Origin: Rhipicephalus microplus
Lineage: Eukaryota; Arthropoda; Arachnida; Ixodida; Ixodidae
Length of the DNA stretch: 64,000 bases
NCBI RefSeq assembly: GCF_043290135.1
Contig: NC_134710.1
Span: forward strand, 320,314,616-320,378,615
Direction of reading: 5' to 3'
Part shown: positions 47,175-62,100 of the stretch, piece by piece
Layout of the letters: every line of letters starts with the position of its first letter
Numbering within the stretch: the stretch's first letter is position 1
Program-made: the position numbers and the translations under genes
Notes under the pieces: generated by a model
Told to the model about the DNA's origin: nothing
Database searches by the model: none
What the model saw: only the letters and a program-made list of their open reading frames with translations

Positions 47175-50100
47175 CTTCAGTGCAAACGGCAGTGGGAGCA
47201 GGAAACAACAGTTATCATACGACAAAGGCAACCAGGAGACGTGCTCCAATAGCCCTAAGAATTGGCTCACAGACTTAAAAGCTAAAAATAAAGAGCCCAA
47301 ATTGAGATATAAGCAGCGTAGTTAATGCTTGGCGATTAGAAAGTGCCTAAAAGACAAGCGGAAGCGGTCGCTACGAAGCTGCACAGATGAATTCATTCGG
47401 TGAAAGTCACGTCGAAATTCCAGAAGAAGAGATTAGTGCGATAGAGCCGGATCATTTCCGGTGGCACCAAGGTCTAGCTTGAGCAGCTTTACAAATAACA
47501 AGAACCACAGATATAACCCAGCCCGTAAGCGTGTTCCTTCTATAGTTTGCGTGCTAGACGAATGAGATTTTCCATAATCTGCACGCAATGCACGCATCAT
47601 CAAAACTTCGTAAGCTTTTTTTTTTTGTCAGTGCAGGTATACTTCCCCAGTTCACTGCATTGGTTATGGAAATTAACGTCGCTGTAAGGGGATTAGAAGC
47701 AAAGCTTTTGTATCGTGGTTTAAGCCAGCGCTAATACGCTTTACCTCTACAGGAATAGCCTCCTTGGTGAATTGGGAATAAATGAAAATCTGAAGGCTCA
47801 AAACGATCGTAGGTAACGTGGGTGCCGATAATTAACTTAGCTGTCGTGACTTATGCTTCGAAAATTTGTCACGTTGGATTATGCTGATGCCTGCTGAGGA
47901 ATATTTTTGTGCGAGACCATATATACGAAGGAAAGAGCACTGTATTAGGCATATTTTGCTTGAGTAATCTTTTTTTGAAGGGCAAAATATTTTAAAGCCA
48001 ACCATACTACCACGTCTCGAGCTGTGCTTGGCTCGGTGAAATGGGTGCTGTTCAATACCTTTTCGAATTTACGCTTGGGAATATTTTATATTTTGCGCAT
48101 AGAATCATCCGGAAAACGCCACAAAAAAAAAAAAAGCATGTGTGCCTTTTTTCCGTGTGTGTTTTCCACACACTTTTAGCTCTCTAAAAAATGGATTAGC
48201 AACATTCCCAAAGTGCAGCATTAGTGAATTACACTTCCTAAAAGGTAAAAAACAGTGAAAAATAGACGAGACGAACGAAGAAACACATGGTAGACTAACA
48301 ACAGACAGTTTTATTGCTTTATGCAATATAAAACGAAGAAAAGGAAGGGAAGCAAGTCACACGGAACTTCAAGCTATTCATCTCGATAGAATGCGTAACG
48401 CTGCCAATTGACAAGATTAATTTTTTGAGGACGCACCAAGGCACACGAGATACTGTTATTCACTTCGCTTAGTGCTATGGATGGTTCACTAGCGCGTATG
48501 TCACCATTTGGTTCAATAGTGAAGGCCTTGGCTATCAAACGACTGTACATGCTTTAGTATCTTCCTATGACTTTGCACTGTCGAAAGCATGGTGTGCAAC
48601 CGCACGTGCTGCAATGGAGCGCCATGTTGTTGCCTCATTTTAAGTGATGATCGTTATGATGTTCACTTAGCCGAACGAAACACCCACTTTCTGGGATCTT
48701 TTGTAAACTTTTCACACATAGGTTGGCAAAAACATTGTTGCTTGAAGCCTTTGGGCCAACAGTGCGCGTATCCTACCCTCTCCACTCTTTATTTGTGTAT
48801 TTTTCACCATCAACAATACACCTGCTTCACTCTAGTTATTTACATAACTTAGCTATATACAGGGTGTCCCACACAACTTGAGCCAAGAATTTGAAAATAG
48901 AAGACACTTCAGTGGCGAGTTGAACCAAACGCGTACCACTTGCACTAGCCTGTAGGTACTAGGGCTATTTTATTTCTCCCCATACTAATAAATTATTAAT
49001 TCGTTATCACCTATTTTTAGAATTATGGGCTGGAAATTGAGAATATGAACACTCAGATGTAGACCTCTTTCAGAAAGCATCGACTAATATGTTTCCTGTA
49101 TGATACGTCTAGCGCTGTTATTTTTTCTGCGTTGTGAAGAAAGCCTATAGCAGCACTACAGCAGTGCGCTATGGGTCCGTCACACGGCTACTTTTCACAT
49201 TTCACCGCCTTTCTTTACAACGTGGAAAAAATAGCAGCGCGAGACGTATCGTACTGGAAGGAATTTAGTCGGTGGTTTTTGCAAGTGTTCTACATCTCAG
49301 TGTTCATATTTTGCGTTTCCAGCTCATAATTCAAAAAAAGGTGATTAGGAATTATTAATTAATTAGTATGTGGCCAATTTTGATCTAACAGATCATTATC
49401 CAACATTTCTGTTATTAAAACACAAAATAATTGTAAAAATTAAACGGTCAATGGGTGTCGTTTCGATTCTGCGAAATTCGTTGATTTGGTATCCCGCTTT
49501 GACTGGGGGAAACTATCGCAAGAACCTTGTGTTAATAAAGCGTTTAGTACCTTGACTGAGAAACTAACAGGTATCGTAAACTCGTGTACATCTGTATGCA
49601 CCATATCACGTTGGTACTCAGCCCCTAGAAACCCGTGGATTACTAGAGGACTGCTGCGTAGCATAAATAAAAAGATAACCTTTACAAAAAAGTAAAACTT
49701 CAGCCGTTCAACCTGTCCCTCATGACCCGCTTTAAACTATATTCACAAACTCTTACTGTCCTACTCAAAAAAAGCCAAACGAACCTACTATCAAAATAAA
49801 GTGCTTGAAAATGGGAATGACAGCAGGAAAAATTGGAACGTAATTAAGGAATTCTTACATCTTGATCAGCCAGATGCACTTGAGACCGAATTTTCGGATC
49901 GAACCAGCGTTCTAACTTGCCCTGTCACTATCGCCAATTTTTTTAATGAATTATTTTTTTCAGTAACTCAGTATTGACTGTCACTAACTTGCCTTCGTTG
50001 TCTCGCTTGCCTCACTCTTTTTTCTTAAAACCCACGTCATCTTCTGAGGTTCTTTGCACTATAACAAGTTTGAAGACGACAGGATGTGGCCTCGATTCAA

Positions 50101-53100
50101 TTTATCTAGCTAAAATCAAACTTGTTGCTCGTGAGTTATCTTCTCTGCTCTCAGAGCTTATGAACACCGCATTTCGTTCAGACATTTTTCCTACAATTCT
50201 CAAACAAGGAAAAGTAATACCTGTATTCAAAAAGGGAGACCGAAAAGTTTTTTCTAATTATGGCCCTATAACATTCCTCCCATTCTTTAGTAAGGTAATT
50301 GAAAAACTCATTGTGAATCGCCTAATGGACTACCTAACATCATTTAACCTTTTGTCACATAAGCAGTTTGGTTTTCGTGCTAAGTTTTCTACCAAATTAG
50401 CACTCATTAAACTAACAGATAGCATAAAACAGTCCATCGATAAGGGGCTCTGGGCAGGGGCGTTATTTATAGATTTAACTAAAGCCTTCGACACAATAAA
50501 CCACTCTATTTTGTATGCTAAACTTAATTCCTTAGGAATTAGTGGGCCTACTTTAGCCCTTTTACAAAGCTACCTCGCTAACAGAACCCAGGTTGTCGAT
50601 TATGGCGGTGTTTTATCCTCACCAATAATAACTAACCAGGGAGTCCCACAAGGCTCAATTCTGGGACATCTCATGTTTCTTATCTACATTAACGACGTAC
50701 CATCATCACTTAACTCATCTGACTGCATTCTTTATGCTGACGATACCACGATATTTTCTAGTGACAAAGATCTTAACAATCTACTAGCAATATTGAACAC
50801 TGATGTCGCGAAACTTGTTTCATGGTGCAAAAGTAACTTATTGAAAATCAACCCTGTTAAAACAACTTTCATGCTATTTCACTCGTCCAAAAAAAGCGTT
50901 GCGATTTTACCCGAAATATACATTGATAACTGCTTCATCACCTCATCAAAGTTCACTACTTTTCTAGGTGTCACACTAGACCCTCAACTCTAATATAACA
51001 TTCACGTGAATTCTGTCATCAAAAAGACTGCTTTTGCCATCCGCATACTCATTCGCACAAGGCATTGTTTTCAGCAACGCATTTTAAAATCACCTTACTA
51101 TGCTTTCATTAACAGTCACCTAACCTATTGCATTTCATCCTGGGCCAATACCTTCGCCACACAGTTAACATCTCTCATTCACTTTCAGAAAAGAGCAGTC
51201 CAAATTATCACACATAGTTCCTACACAGCATCAGCAGCACCCCTCTTTAGCACTCTAGAAATTCTACCGTTCATTTCCACCTTTCAACTCAAACTTGGAA
51301 TTTTATTATTCAAAAGTAGAGTCGGTGACGTTCCCACTGACATACTTCCGCTCACACATCTCCACATTACTAATAACACACAGTTTTCTGAAAATAGTAA
51401 CCTTTTGCTTCCAAAAGTGAGCACTAACTACGGCAAAATGACAGCCTTGTTTTCTGCAATTTCTTTCTGGAACTCACTACCATCAATTATTAAATCAAGC
51501 CCCTCATTACATTGTTTCCGGCGGCACCTCAAACAGTTCTTACTAACAACATGCGACACCTGAATATATATGTATGTGTATATATATGTGTTTAAATACG
51601 GTTATATGCATTTATGTGTACGTGTATAGGTTCTGATGTGACACTGTATTAGTTAGTGATATGTATGTGTTATGTTATAGTCATTTAATCCAATTAGTTA
51701 TCTACTGTTTTATCATTTACATGTAAATATTTTGAACTACCATAAGTTTCAATAATATTTTTTTGTTCTATTCGCTTACTATTTTTTCCTTAGTTGCCAA
51801 TCTTTGTTCTATATTTTTATACATGAATTCTCAGGAGGTCCCCCTGGCAGTTTTTACTATGGGACCTCCTTCTGTTATAAATCAACTTTTTACTTGCACT
51901 GTATATTGTACTGAATACTGAATAAAGGAATACTAGAAATAAAAAAAATAGCCTGAGTACCCACAGGCTAGTGCGAGTAGTCTGCGTTTGGTTCAATTTG
52001 ACTCCTAAGTGCCTTTCACTTTCAAATTCTTGGTTAAAGTTATGTGGGACACCCTGTATAACCCACGAAATTGCACCATTCACGGAACAATGGGAAACTT
52101 GTGTACTCCACTGCACGTGAGCCAAGCTTTCGTTTGAATGAGCAATTTCTTGAGTTTCGTTAGCGTTAGTTGAGATGAAGGTTTACTTCATGCGCTCCTA
52201 ATTCTGTGAAGAAAAGGGTGACAAGTCAACCTGACTTTTCACCTTCATTCAAGGTGAAAAACAAAAAAACAAAAACAAACAAACAAACAAACAAACTTAG
52301 AGGAGCATGGAAAAACATCGTGTAGTATTTACTTGCATGTACGTGTACATCACTTTTGAAGACTGTTTATCGGTTCGTCTGAATAAAGTCGGATCTGAAG
52401 CACCAGAATGAGTTCAGCAGCTGGCGGTGACTTTTAAGTTATCATCTTGCGTGCAAAAATAATAAACAAGCGGTAAACAGGTGATGTACCTGACTTGTGG
52501 ATAGTCTGAAGTGGAGGAAGTCGGTGTACGACTTGTCATTGAAGATGGGCGCCGGAATCTCATGCAGCCTGGCCATTTCCCGGAGTCCCAACAGGTGGTT
52601 GTCCGGTCCCTCGCCATTGACCGTCTGCACAAGTTTTCATGCGCTGCTGTCACGCCGAAGCTCATCATGTAGCGAAGCAACGTGATGAACCTAACTTCGA
52701 GTTCCCTAATAACTCTTGCTGAGAAAATTCCTCCGATACACGTCACGCAAGATAACGTGCGCGACCACCATCTTAAACCTCATCACGTAGCGCCGCAATG
52801 CGATAAACGTGACTGGACAACTCCTTCGAGTTCCCCGTTCCCGTCTTGAACGTCCTTTAATAGTGGGTCACGTAAGGTAACGTACGCGGAAATACGACCC
52901 GTAGGAGTGATGGGACACTGAAGCTTGAGTTAGTTTAGTTGCAACCGTGGTGCAATCTGAAGGGGATTATCGGTCGGGTGAGTGGCATGGGTGTAAACTC
53001 TCAATTTGTATAAAAGAGAACATACGAACGCGTCGCCTGCGCGCTCCGCCGGCTGCTGGCAGCGCGTTCAAGCGGGAGCGATAGGAACCAGAGCCTATTT

Positions 53101-56100
53101 TTGCGGCATCTTGTGGCGAGCGAAACATTCAGTGATTGGTGGTATGAAACAAGAAGCAAGATTGCACCCCCCTCCCTTCAAGGCGATTACTGGCTCTTGC
53201 GTAATCGCATTGAATGGGGAGGGGATTGGAATTTTGCTTGTTGTTCCGTATCACTAGTATTCATTTTTATCTCTGAAAGTTTTGTTCTTGCACTTCCGTG
53301 GATCGTTGGTGGCTGTGCACCACAAGCGTGACAAAACACTGGCACGGAACCACCTAGTTTGTGTAGTGTTGATAGAAAATGAATACGGCAGCGTTTACGA
53401 GCTGAGCTCATCCTTGGCCGTTCTTACCCAAAACGTGCGGAAACACAACCGCCCTTGGTATGAAAGGACTAAATTGTTTCCACATGCAGCTGAAAATGCT
53501 GTCGGCGCAATCGCCGTTTAATATATTCCATCTGAGCTAAGCGAGAGGTTCATCAAAACTTGTAATTCGCCTGTATGCGAGATGCATTCGAAAACCATTC
53601 TAATCCAAATAGATCTCGTTTGACTGCTATAACGGACAAGGTCTCCCTAGGAGAGGAAAATAAGACAGGGACGTGCAAGTCGATGCCGCTATCTTGGCCA
53701 CCATCTCAGTTTTAAAACCAGCCTCGGTGCGATGGTGCCATGAGCGGGATGTCGACCATATTTATGTGTGAGATAACACTGTGGAAACGTGTACATTCAG
53801 CATTTATCGCATCTCCTAGTTTACTGACAAAAACACCTCGAAAGGCATCAGCCTAATAGGTTGACAAGGGACGATACGCGATCGTGCAAACAAAACCTCG
53901 TATATATTCTCAGGAAAGCCGCTCCCGGTTCGAGATCGAAACCTGGATAAGCTTTCTTCGCGAACGACGTTTTATCGCACTGCAAACTGTTACGGACAGT
54001 GCTTACTATAAATGGTTGCTGGGAAATCCGAAACCAGCGCAAAGACTTTTGGCCCTAGTTGTGCAGCGAAGTTTACCTGCATACGTTGACGCCAAGAAAC
54101 ACTGCGTTAATTTTGTTTTGATTGTGTGTATTGGTGACTAAGCCTATGAGGCACAAAACGCACAAGTCATCAACAACAAAAGAGAAACGATGTTGGGCTA
54201 GTTGGTGTCGCATGGTCTGAAGTGAGTGACAATGCGTACGACACGGACACACAGAGAACAGCAACATGAGCACTGGCGAACAGCGTTTTTTTCTTATTGC
54301 ACCAAAGATAATAAAAATAGCCTGTCCTGCATGTGCGAAATCACGAATGAAATTATAAACGAAGATGATGAAAGTACATTTTTGGTCGCGTTTAAAACCT
54401 TCATAATCTCGAGAAACTCCAAAGAAGCGTTCTCTAGGTACCCGATTTTTCTTTCGCTCAGAGACATAAAAGCCATGCTGACGCCTGAAGAACGCTTTTT
54501 ATGAATAGCATAAGCTTAATCCACCACAAGCTTTCTTGAAGGAGCAGGGGAGCAATTGGGCTCTTCATTGCGGAACCTGCGGAGCTTCACCAGACATAGG
54601 CGCTTGCATGGATTTAGGCAGACATCGTCAAGAAGGCGTGCGTTTCATGCTGCAATCCCACTATGATGATTTTAGAATATTGTCTCCGTAGTTGCTCCTT
54701 CTCCCCTCGTTATTGGGAATCAATGCGATGAATAATAATATAAACTCAAATTTTCAGCACGGCTAACTTAGCACACTATAGGAGTGCTATGAAAGCCATT
54801 TTTGCCTAGTTAATATTTTGTGATGGTCTAACCAAGTTAAAAAAGGTTGACTCACGTATGTCAGTATTTCCGTTCCTTTGGCCACTGCTTCTAAGAAGAG
54901 TTGAATTTTGTCTTCTTCCTGAGTGAATAAAAAAAAAAGACAAAGATTGCTTCGCAATTTTCTAAGGGAGTAAAGGCTCATAAACTTTGGGGGACAGCTT
55001 GATGTGTTCGTGCTAGCTATACCTTCATGTTCTCGCCGCCATTTTAAACTTTCTGAAATATCGACTTCCTTGCTTGCTATTTGTACACGATGTCTTTCTT
55101 CACTTGTGAGGAAGTTAAAATTTGGCATGATTGGTACCGTTTTCGAGGATCCGTTTAGTGAAGGGACTCACCATAATTTTGTTTTTGTTCCTATACAGCC
55201 GTAATCTGTTTGTGTGACTACTTTAATGTCCCTTCATATCCGTTATCTTGTTATTTTTTCCACAGTTGCGTTTTCAACACACTCGACAACCACAGGGGTT
55301 GCCTCAAGGAAAGAATGCTTGATATGAGTCACATCTATGTATCTCATGAACACACTTATAAAAAAAGATGGGGAGACGAAGACGGTCATGCGAGGGTCTC
55401 ACCGCTAACGAAAGCTTCACGGGTGACATGTTTCAGACACCTGGTTCAAATGGTTGTGTCCAACGAAGAAACAACATATTCGACTCATTGCCCTTTTTTT
55501 TTCGTTCTCGCCATATGCGACGCGAGTATACGCCGGCTACTGCTTTAGCGAACCATCAGGTGAGCGGCTGCACGTCTGGGTTGTACCACTTGCCGTGTTG
55601 AGCACTTGCAACGAAGGAAAGAGATGGAGAAGTCGTGATAGAGGTCGACGTGATTACCTGCAGACTGGGGCAATGGCGACGCGATGATTCCAGTTACCCG
55701 CGATCACCTCCGTCAGTGAAGTTCTACGCACACTCGTGAGAACCAACTCGAAGTATTCATCATATCGTACGCGAAAAGCTGAACATATACTCTAGTATGT
55801 ACCAGCTGTCATAAGAGAAGGTCTAAACAGGTAGCATTGCTTTCAAGACTGGTTCCAGACCGCGGGCTAATAACAAAGGTACACTGCACTCACCTTGAAG
55901 GTTCTGCGTGCGAAGCTTCCTTATGAAGTCCCACTTACCTCCTTTGAAGGAGAGTTCTAATCTGGATCAGTTGGTACCTGATCTCGAGGATTGTAACCAT
56001 GCAAGCCAAAAAACGAAGCACAGATGGGGGAAAGTTGCATGCATACAGCGACTGGACTAACAAAAAGGTGCTATCAGTGCAGCCATGGTGTATGCAATTG

Positions 56101-59100
56101 TTCTCCTCTGTGCTTCGTCTCTTGGCTGGCTCTAGATCTCAAGAATTAGCTCACTTGGCCTGCTCCACCGAAAATACCAAGAGTCATCCTTCAACTATAT
56201 TCTTCTCTGCCTCATTGGCAACAGCGTAATTAACGACAAAAATGGTTATACACCACTCCTGTTGGCACCCGTTTGTCTGTGGGCCTTGTAAAACGCAAGT
56301 GACACACGAGCTTCAAACATACTTGAACAATTGTTTACTCTTTTGTGTTGGTGCGGATTCAAGTCGTGCATTCGATAACGTCACTTTCTTTCAACGGAAC
56401 TCTCTGGCTCATACAGTATGCACATAAAAAAATCGTGAAAATGAGGTTACCAATATGTCCACTAAATTCTCGTTTAGAGAATGCATGCCTCGCCGCCAAC
56501 GTTTTCGGCAGTCTATGACATCGAGAATTCGCGCCCTCCTTAAGCTCAGTGTATTGATTATTCACGCCCCCTATTTGCTTTTCGACCAGTTCCATCAACG
56601 GGGAACCTTTAAAACATAACACTAACATACTTGCGCTCAAATCACTTCGCTGAAGTGTGGCGCAATCACCCTTGAAGTGCCAAGCTTGGCTCCGTTGGGC
56701 TTTTCGACCCGTTTTGACTTCCAAATTGAACTATATGACCACGTGAGAGCTCAATTGTGCTTCAGAGTTATGCTCTTTTGGGGAGCGTGGCATAAGTAAT
56801 CGCCAGATCTTCGACAATGACACCGTTACACTGAGCTTACAGACACGTGGTTTTTACCTTTTTTTTGCGCAGGAGAAATTTATTTGTTATATGTTTGTGT
56901 CAATGAGACTACTTATGCATACTGACTGATTGAAATGTTACAATTTAGGGCTAAGTAACGCACGTACTTTCGTTTACACCAGCTTCAGTTGAGGCCATAT
57001 TGATGTAGTTCCAACTTGGACTAGCAGATCAGAACCCACATTATTCTTAGAGCCCTCATTCGTCGCGACTTAGGGGTGTTATCTCTAACAATTTTGCATA
57101 TCAGTCGTAGCGCCGTATCAGTCGATGGCGCTTTTGATGTCACGTTCGAATCTCTGAGTACTATACCCACCTTATCTCACCATTATGCTCGACATCTTTA
57201 GCCTGTACAGCCGTCAGCCCCATTAACACGAGCACTTCAATGCGTGGCCAGGGCTAGTTTGATTGATGCCAGCCGCGAAGTGCTGGGTGCTTTTGCCGAG
57301 ATAATACCCTGGTAGGCTTGGATAGTATGTCGGCATGCATGGTTAGCATCTTTGCAACAGAACTTAAATGTACGTAGTGTCAGCGTAAATCAAACTGCTG
57401 CAGGACACGTGGTGGAGCGTTCGTGCTAAAGGTGCTGACGGCTGTACAGTACGCAATTCATTATTGAACTACTATAGTGGAACAAAACCCCCCTTTCTTA
57501 CGTCTCTTTACCATAAAAAAACTAAGTAAATGACAAGCGCTTGAAATTACATTATGCGGTTTCCCGAAAGTATTGCATGAGGTCGCAATGGTAGTGGTGG
57601 CTGATAGTATTACTGACTTTCAAGTCGTATTATTTAAAAACTGGAACAAGAGTGCAGCTGCAATAATAAACGCGTATCTCTCGCCTTGCCATTTCTACAT
57701 TCCTGCAGAGTATGCAATGATGGAGGTCACGATGTCCTTAACAAAGAAAACACGCGCACAGTTTCAACATGGTGAGCCACTGCAAAGCTCACCGTAGCTG
57801 GCACGGCGTCGCACATGGCTTGAACCCAGGCGAGTGCCTGCGCCGTCGCGGCGCGGATGTTGTCCACGCGGCCCAGGTGGAACTTGCGCAAGGATGCACT
57901 CTCGTATGTCGACACCAGTTTGCGGTGCACCCTGCGTGGTACGAAAGAAGAGAGGCGCTCGCATTAATGAAAACCGCGGTTCCCGAAAATGCCCGTCGAC
58001 AACCCAACAGACGGGCAATACGGAAATCGAGCACGGGACGTGGCTGTTTCAAGCTAGATCGTATCTAATTGTCCTAAACTATATACCATAGGGCGTACAA
58101 GAGGGACAAACGCAAATTAGCGAAGAACGCTCGATTCTCGTTGTTTTTGTCACCCACGTGAATTACAGCACATTTGCAAGTTCATTTCTTATTTTTTACA
58201 GAAGTACTGCAGGTCACTTGGCTTATGCAGGAGTCGAAATACAAAACCACAAAACAATGAAAAAAAAGGAAGATAACGAGGAGTACGACGAACGGAATCT
58301 GAAAGAAATGAAATTAATACATTTTGCGAAAAGGCAATACAAATAAATGGGTGGTAGTATAGTAACAGTTAAATAAATTAGCAAACAAATGAAGTAGAAC
58401 CAATTTTTATTAGCCTTTGCAAAAGAGACTATACAAAGTAACCTAGGAGGAGGCACTCGACTGTTCTAAGCACAACAGTTGGTCAGAAGACAGATCATTC
58501 CGATCAGCAATCGTTTGAGGAAAGAAGGAGAATTTAAATTAATTCGTTTTGGCAAAATAAGGAGTCAATTAAAGCGCATGAGTATGACGAGTACGTCAGG
58601 AATCAAGTGGATATAAGTATGGTGCTGGGTCGAGCCAGGGCTTTCGATTAAGCAAGAAATATAATAATGATTTTAAACGTTGATTCTTTCGTAGGGACTG
58701 CAATAAAAACACCTGTTGTGATTCTATAAATGACGTGACGGAAAACTGGAGGCCATATATAGCGAAAATGAACAGTACTGCCTTTGGCTGGATTTTTTTC
58801 CATCGCGTTTATGTTGACGTTGGTCTACGAGTCCCATTTTGTAAAAGCGTATTCATCTCTTAGGCCGGATCAGGTGTTCATACGCCAAGCGTTTAACATG
58901 TGATGGTGAATTTTTAATCTTGTGTTGGAACACTTACCCCCGTATTCTAGAACTTCCCTTCACTCAACGCTTCACCTTCACTTGAGAAAGCAGATTGGAG
59001 CGCCGTCTCTAGGCACGGTAAATCACTGCATATCAGCGGCAATCTGCTGTGATTTCTGAGTAGCGCAGCGTCATTTTTAGCTGAGTGGTGGCGCAGGGCT

Positions 59101-62100
59101 CAGCTCGATCAAGTGAAGGAAGAAAGTCGAGTCGAGGAGCGTTTGGGAATACGGTGGTTAGGAGCCTAGCCGAAGTGGTATAAACCTATTTTTTTTGTGA
59201 ACAGTGGTAGGCGACGTCGAGATATTGAGGCGCTTGTGGCGACGTCGCGGCGTGCAGGCTCAAAGCTCAAAGCCCGCGAAAGCCCAAAGCTCGCCACCGC
59301 CCTCTATGATCACGTGACAACAGCAGCTGCAAAGCTGAGCACAGCGCGTAGAGGAACGCTTGTGGCACAACGCCACAAGTGTTCTGGGCGGAATTGACCA
59401 AGCTCTTCGTTCATATATGTTCTTCTATGACTGACTGTCTTCGCGGATATTGTGTCCCACCCCAGTATTGGCTGTGAAATGCTCTTGTAGACAATTGTAG
59501 CGTAACAAGCGTTGTTAGTTTTTGTTGTTAGTCGGGGAGTTGCTGCACAAAGCTTTTTGTTGCTACGTATGCTTCGTCACAGACAAACCGGCTTCAGTAA
59601 TCACATGCCGCTTGTTTGTCGACTGAATTTTTGTTTGATACTTACTGCAGCTGCTATGAAAGAAAATCTAGCGTGCATGAATTTTTATGACCGAACATTT
59701 GTTCCTTTTCTTCACACTTATGTAGGCAGGACGCAGTTAATATTTTTAGAACCACCATTTTCTCCGTATGTGTACTGGCACTTAAGACACTCAATGTGAA
59801 ACTTACTTGTAAAAGGTCAGTTGTAGAGCTAGTTGTATGTACACATCGGGACTGATGCGTTGCTCTTTGATGAAGTTTTTGCCGTAGTTCGGGAAGTGCA
59901 GAATGTACAGGTCCACGTCTTCCGCTAGGCTGCAAAACACATTGCACACAGGCTGTATCCCTGCACAGTTTTTACCTTTGCGTAGGACGACACGTTCCAG
60001 CCCCGCAAACACAACGCCTATCACAAAGCAGAACTTTAGCTATTATTATTAGTTATAGGTCGAGAACATTTATACTGAAGGCATCGAATTCCGCCATTTT
60101 GCTTCGTTCGCCAGTCTTCGGGCACTATAACGAAAACACGGTGCTTCTATATCTAAATTAGGGTGTGAGTCGGGGGCCAAGGCATGTTGATTATTGGAAA
60201 ACTGTTAAACGAGTGTTGCTTCCCTATTTATATAGCATTGAATACGTCAAAAATCTTACTATTGCAGGTATATTTAGTATTAGCGCGACACGAACAACGT
60301 CCAAAAAGCGCGCCATCACTAAGATAATGATATATACGAAGTCTTTGTCAGGTCGTATAAAGCTGTTTTCATTTCCCTCTATTCACAGTACTGCAGTGAT
60401 GACATGAGAACTGGCGCACAGTTTATATTGGACTTCTCGAGCAGCTGCTGGTGTATTGCTCCATTATTACACATGTACTCTTTCTACAGCGCCAAACGAC
60501 GGCATTCATCTTCAGCGACGATATCCAACGCCTGATTGAAGCGGCTTTGAAACGTTCCTGTTTGTTCCTTCTAGCATTTCTATTGCTTTGAAGTCCCTCC
60601 TTGCTCAGAGGGGTACCTTTTTAAAAACCCGGATGGAAGCCCCGATGGAACCCACAACAAGTCAATTTCATTGACCGGGATAATCAAGGAAGTTAGTGCG
60701 ACGCATCAACACGGAAAACACCGGGAAATGTGTCTGATGTTGCGTGAGACACACGAGTGTTTGAATTACCGCCACTGAGTGCTTCATAGCGATAAATATA
60801 GGATCGCAAGCAACTTCGCCACATCAAGTGCTTAGCGACCATTCTCCCATTGCAATGCAAGCATGAGGAAGAAGATACAAACGAGCAGTGTTGCTTGTCC
60901 TACAAGATATCCTTCAATTGCCTGAACTGCCTACCCGCTAAGCTTTGGCGTAATATGCCTCAAGCTGATGTGATGGGCGCTTTCTCAAATGTAGAGGGCT
61001 GCGAAAACCGGCACTGGTGGGCTCCAGTACCGACTGGCTCACTCAGAACGACAAGGAGAAGGGGGAAATGTCCGTAAATACAAACTACAGTTTCGATTAA
61101 AGAAGCAATTTTTAAAGCAGAGGATTAGAGGGAACCTCCATGTTTTGTATGTGCGTGCGAAATTCTTGAAGAAACCCGCATACGCCAACGTGAAGGCAAG
61201 CAACAGGCTGCAAGCGCAACGTACGTGTTGATGGCCTTGGTGGCGTCCTGGAGAGCTTTGAGCATGTCGTCACCGAGGTCCCAGCTAAGTCGGGACACAG
61301 GGTACGAGGAACACAGGGAGCTTGTTCGAATCGACGGTGAGCCAGGATGAGGCGTCTGCTGCTGATGGTACTGCTGCCTGCCCAGAAGAAAGGAGTACGC
61401 ACGTATGAGAATTATCATACGTTGAGAGGACAACAAATCGGCGCAGTCAAGAATTTTTTTTTATTCTCGTTGCGGGTCGGCTCAAGTGGTATTAATTTGC
61501 GAGCTTGTTCGCTGTAGATAGTGAAATAGCCTGAAGGAGAGCCTTTTCTTTAATAGGCGCTAGGGATGGCTGGCCGTCCACACGCCCTGCATGGCACTCC
61601 TGATGACCCGCTCATGTACAGCACACTCGCAAAAAAGGTAGGAATTATGGGACGAACACCACTTATCCTCCTTTTGTATCCATTTTTGTAGTTTTGTATT
61701 CTACTGGCAAGCTTCCCTGCTTTTCCTCCGACTAAAGAAATCTTTGTCATTATTGATAATTTTCAATGAGGTATATGCTTAAATCCCGAGAGGTTGAGAT
61801 CTTTGTTAGTGCTTTTTATTTTTTCACCAGTCTCCTCGATGCGTCCTTTGCAATGCAGACGAAAACGCAATCATATGGCGGCGCGAAAACAACTAAATTA
61901 ACAAGCTCATAGGTCTGGTGACTTGGGCTGTTGCTTCAACGAATACAACCTCATGGGCACTTACATCACTGAGACACCGGTGAAAAAAAAAGGTATAAAA
62001 AGAAATAAGAGTTAGAAGTGCGAATTGCGACACTCGGATATTAAAAATGCGCATCTGATGTGCTCAGCTACAGTACCCCTGTAACGCTAGGCGCAGTTTT

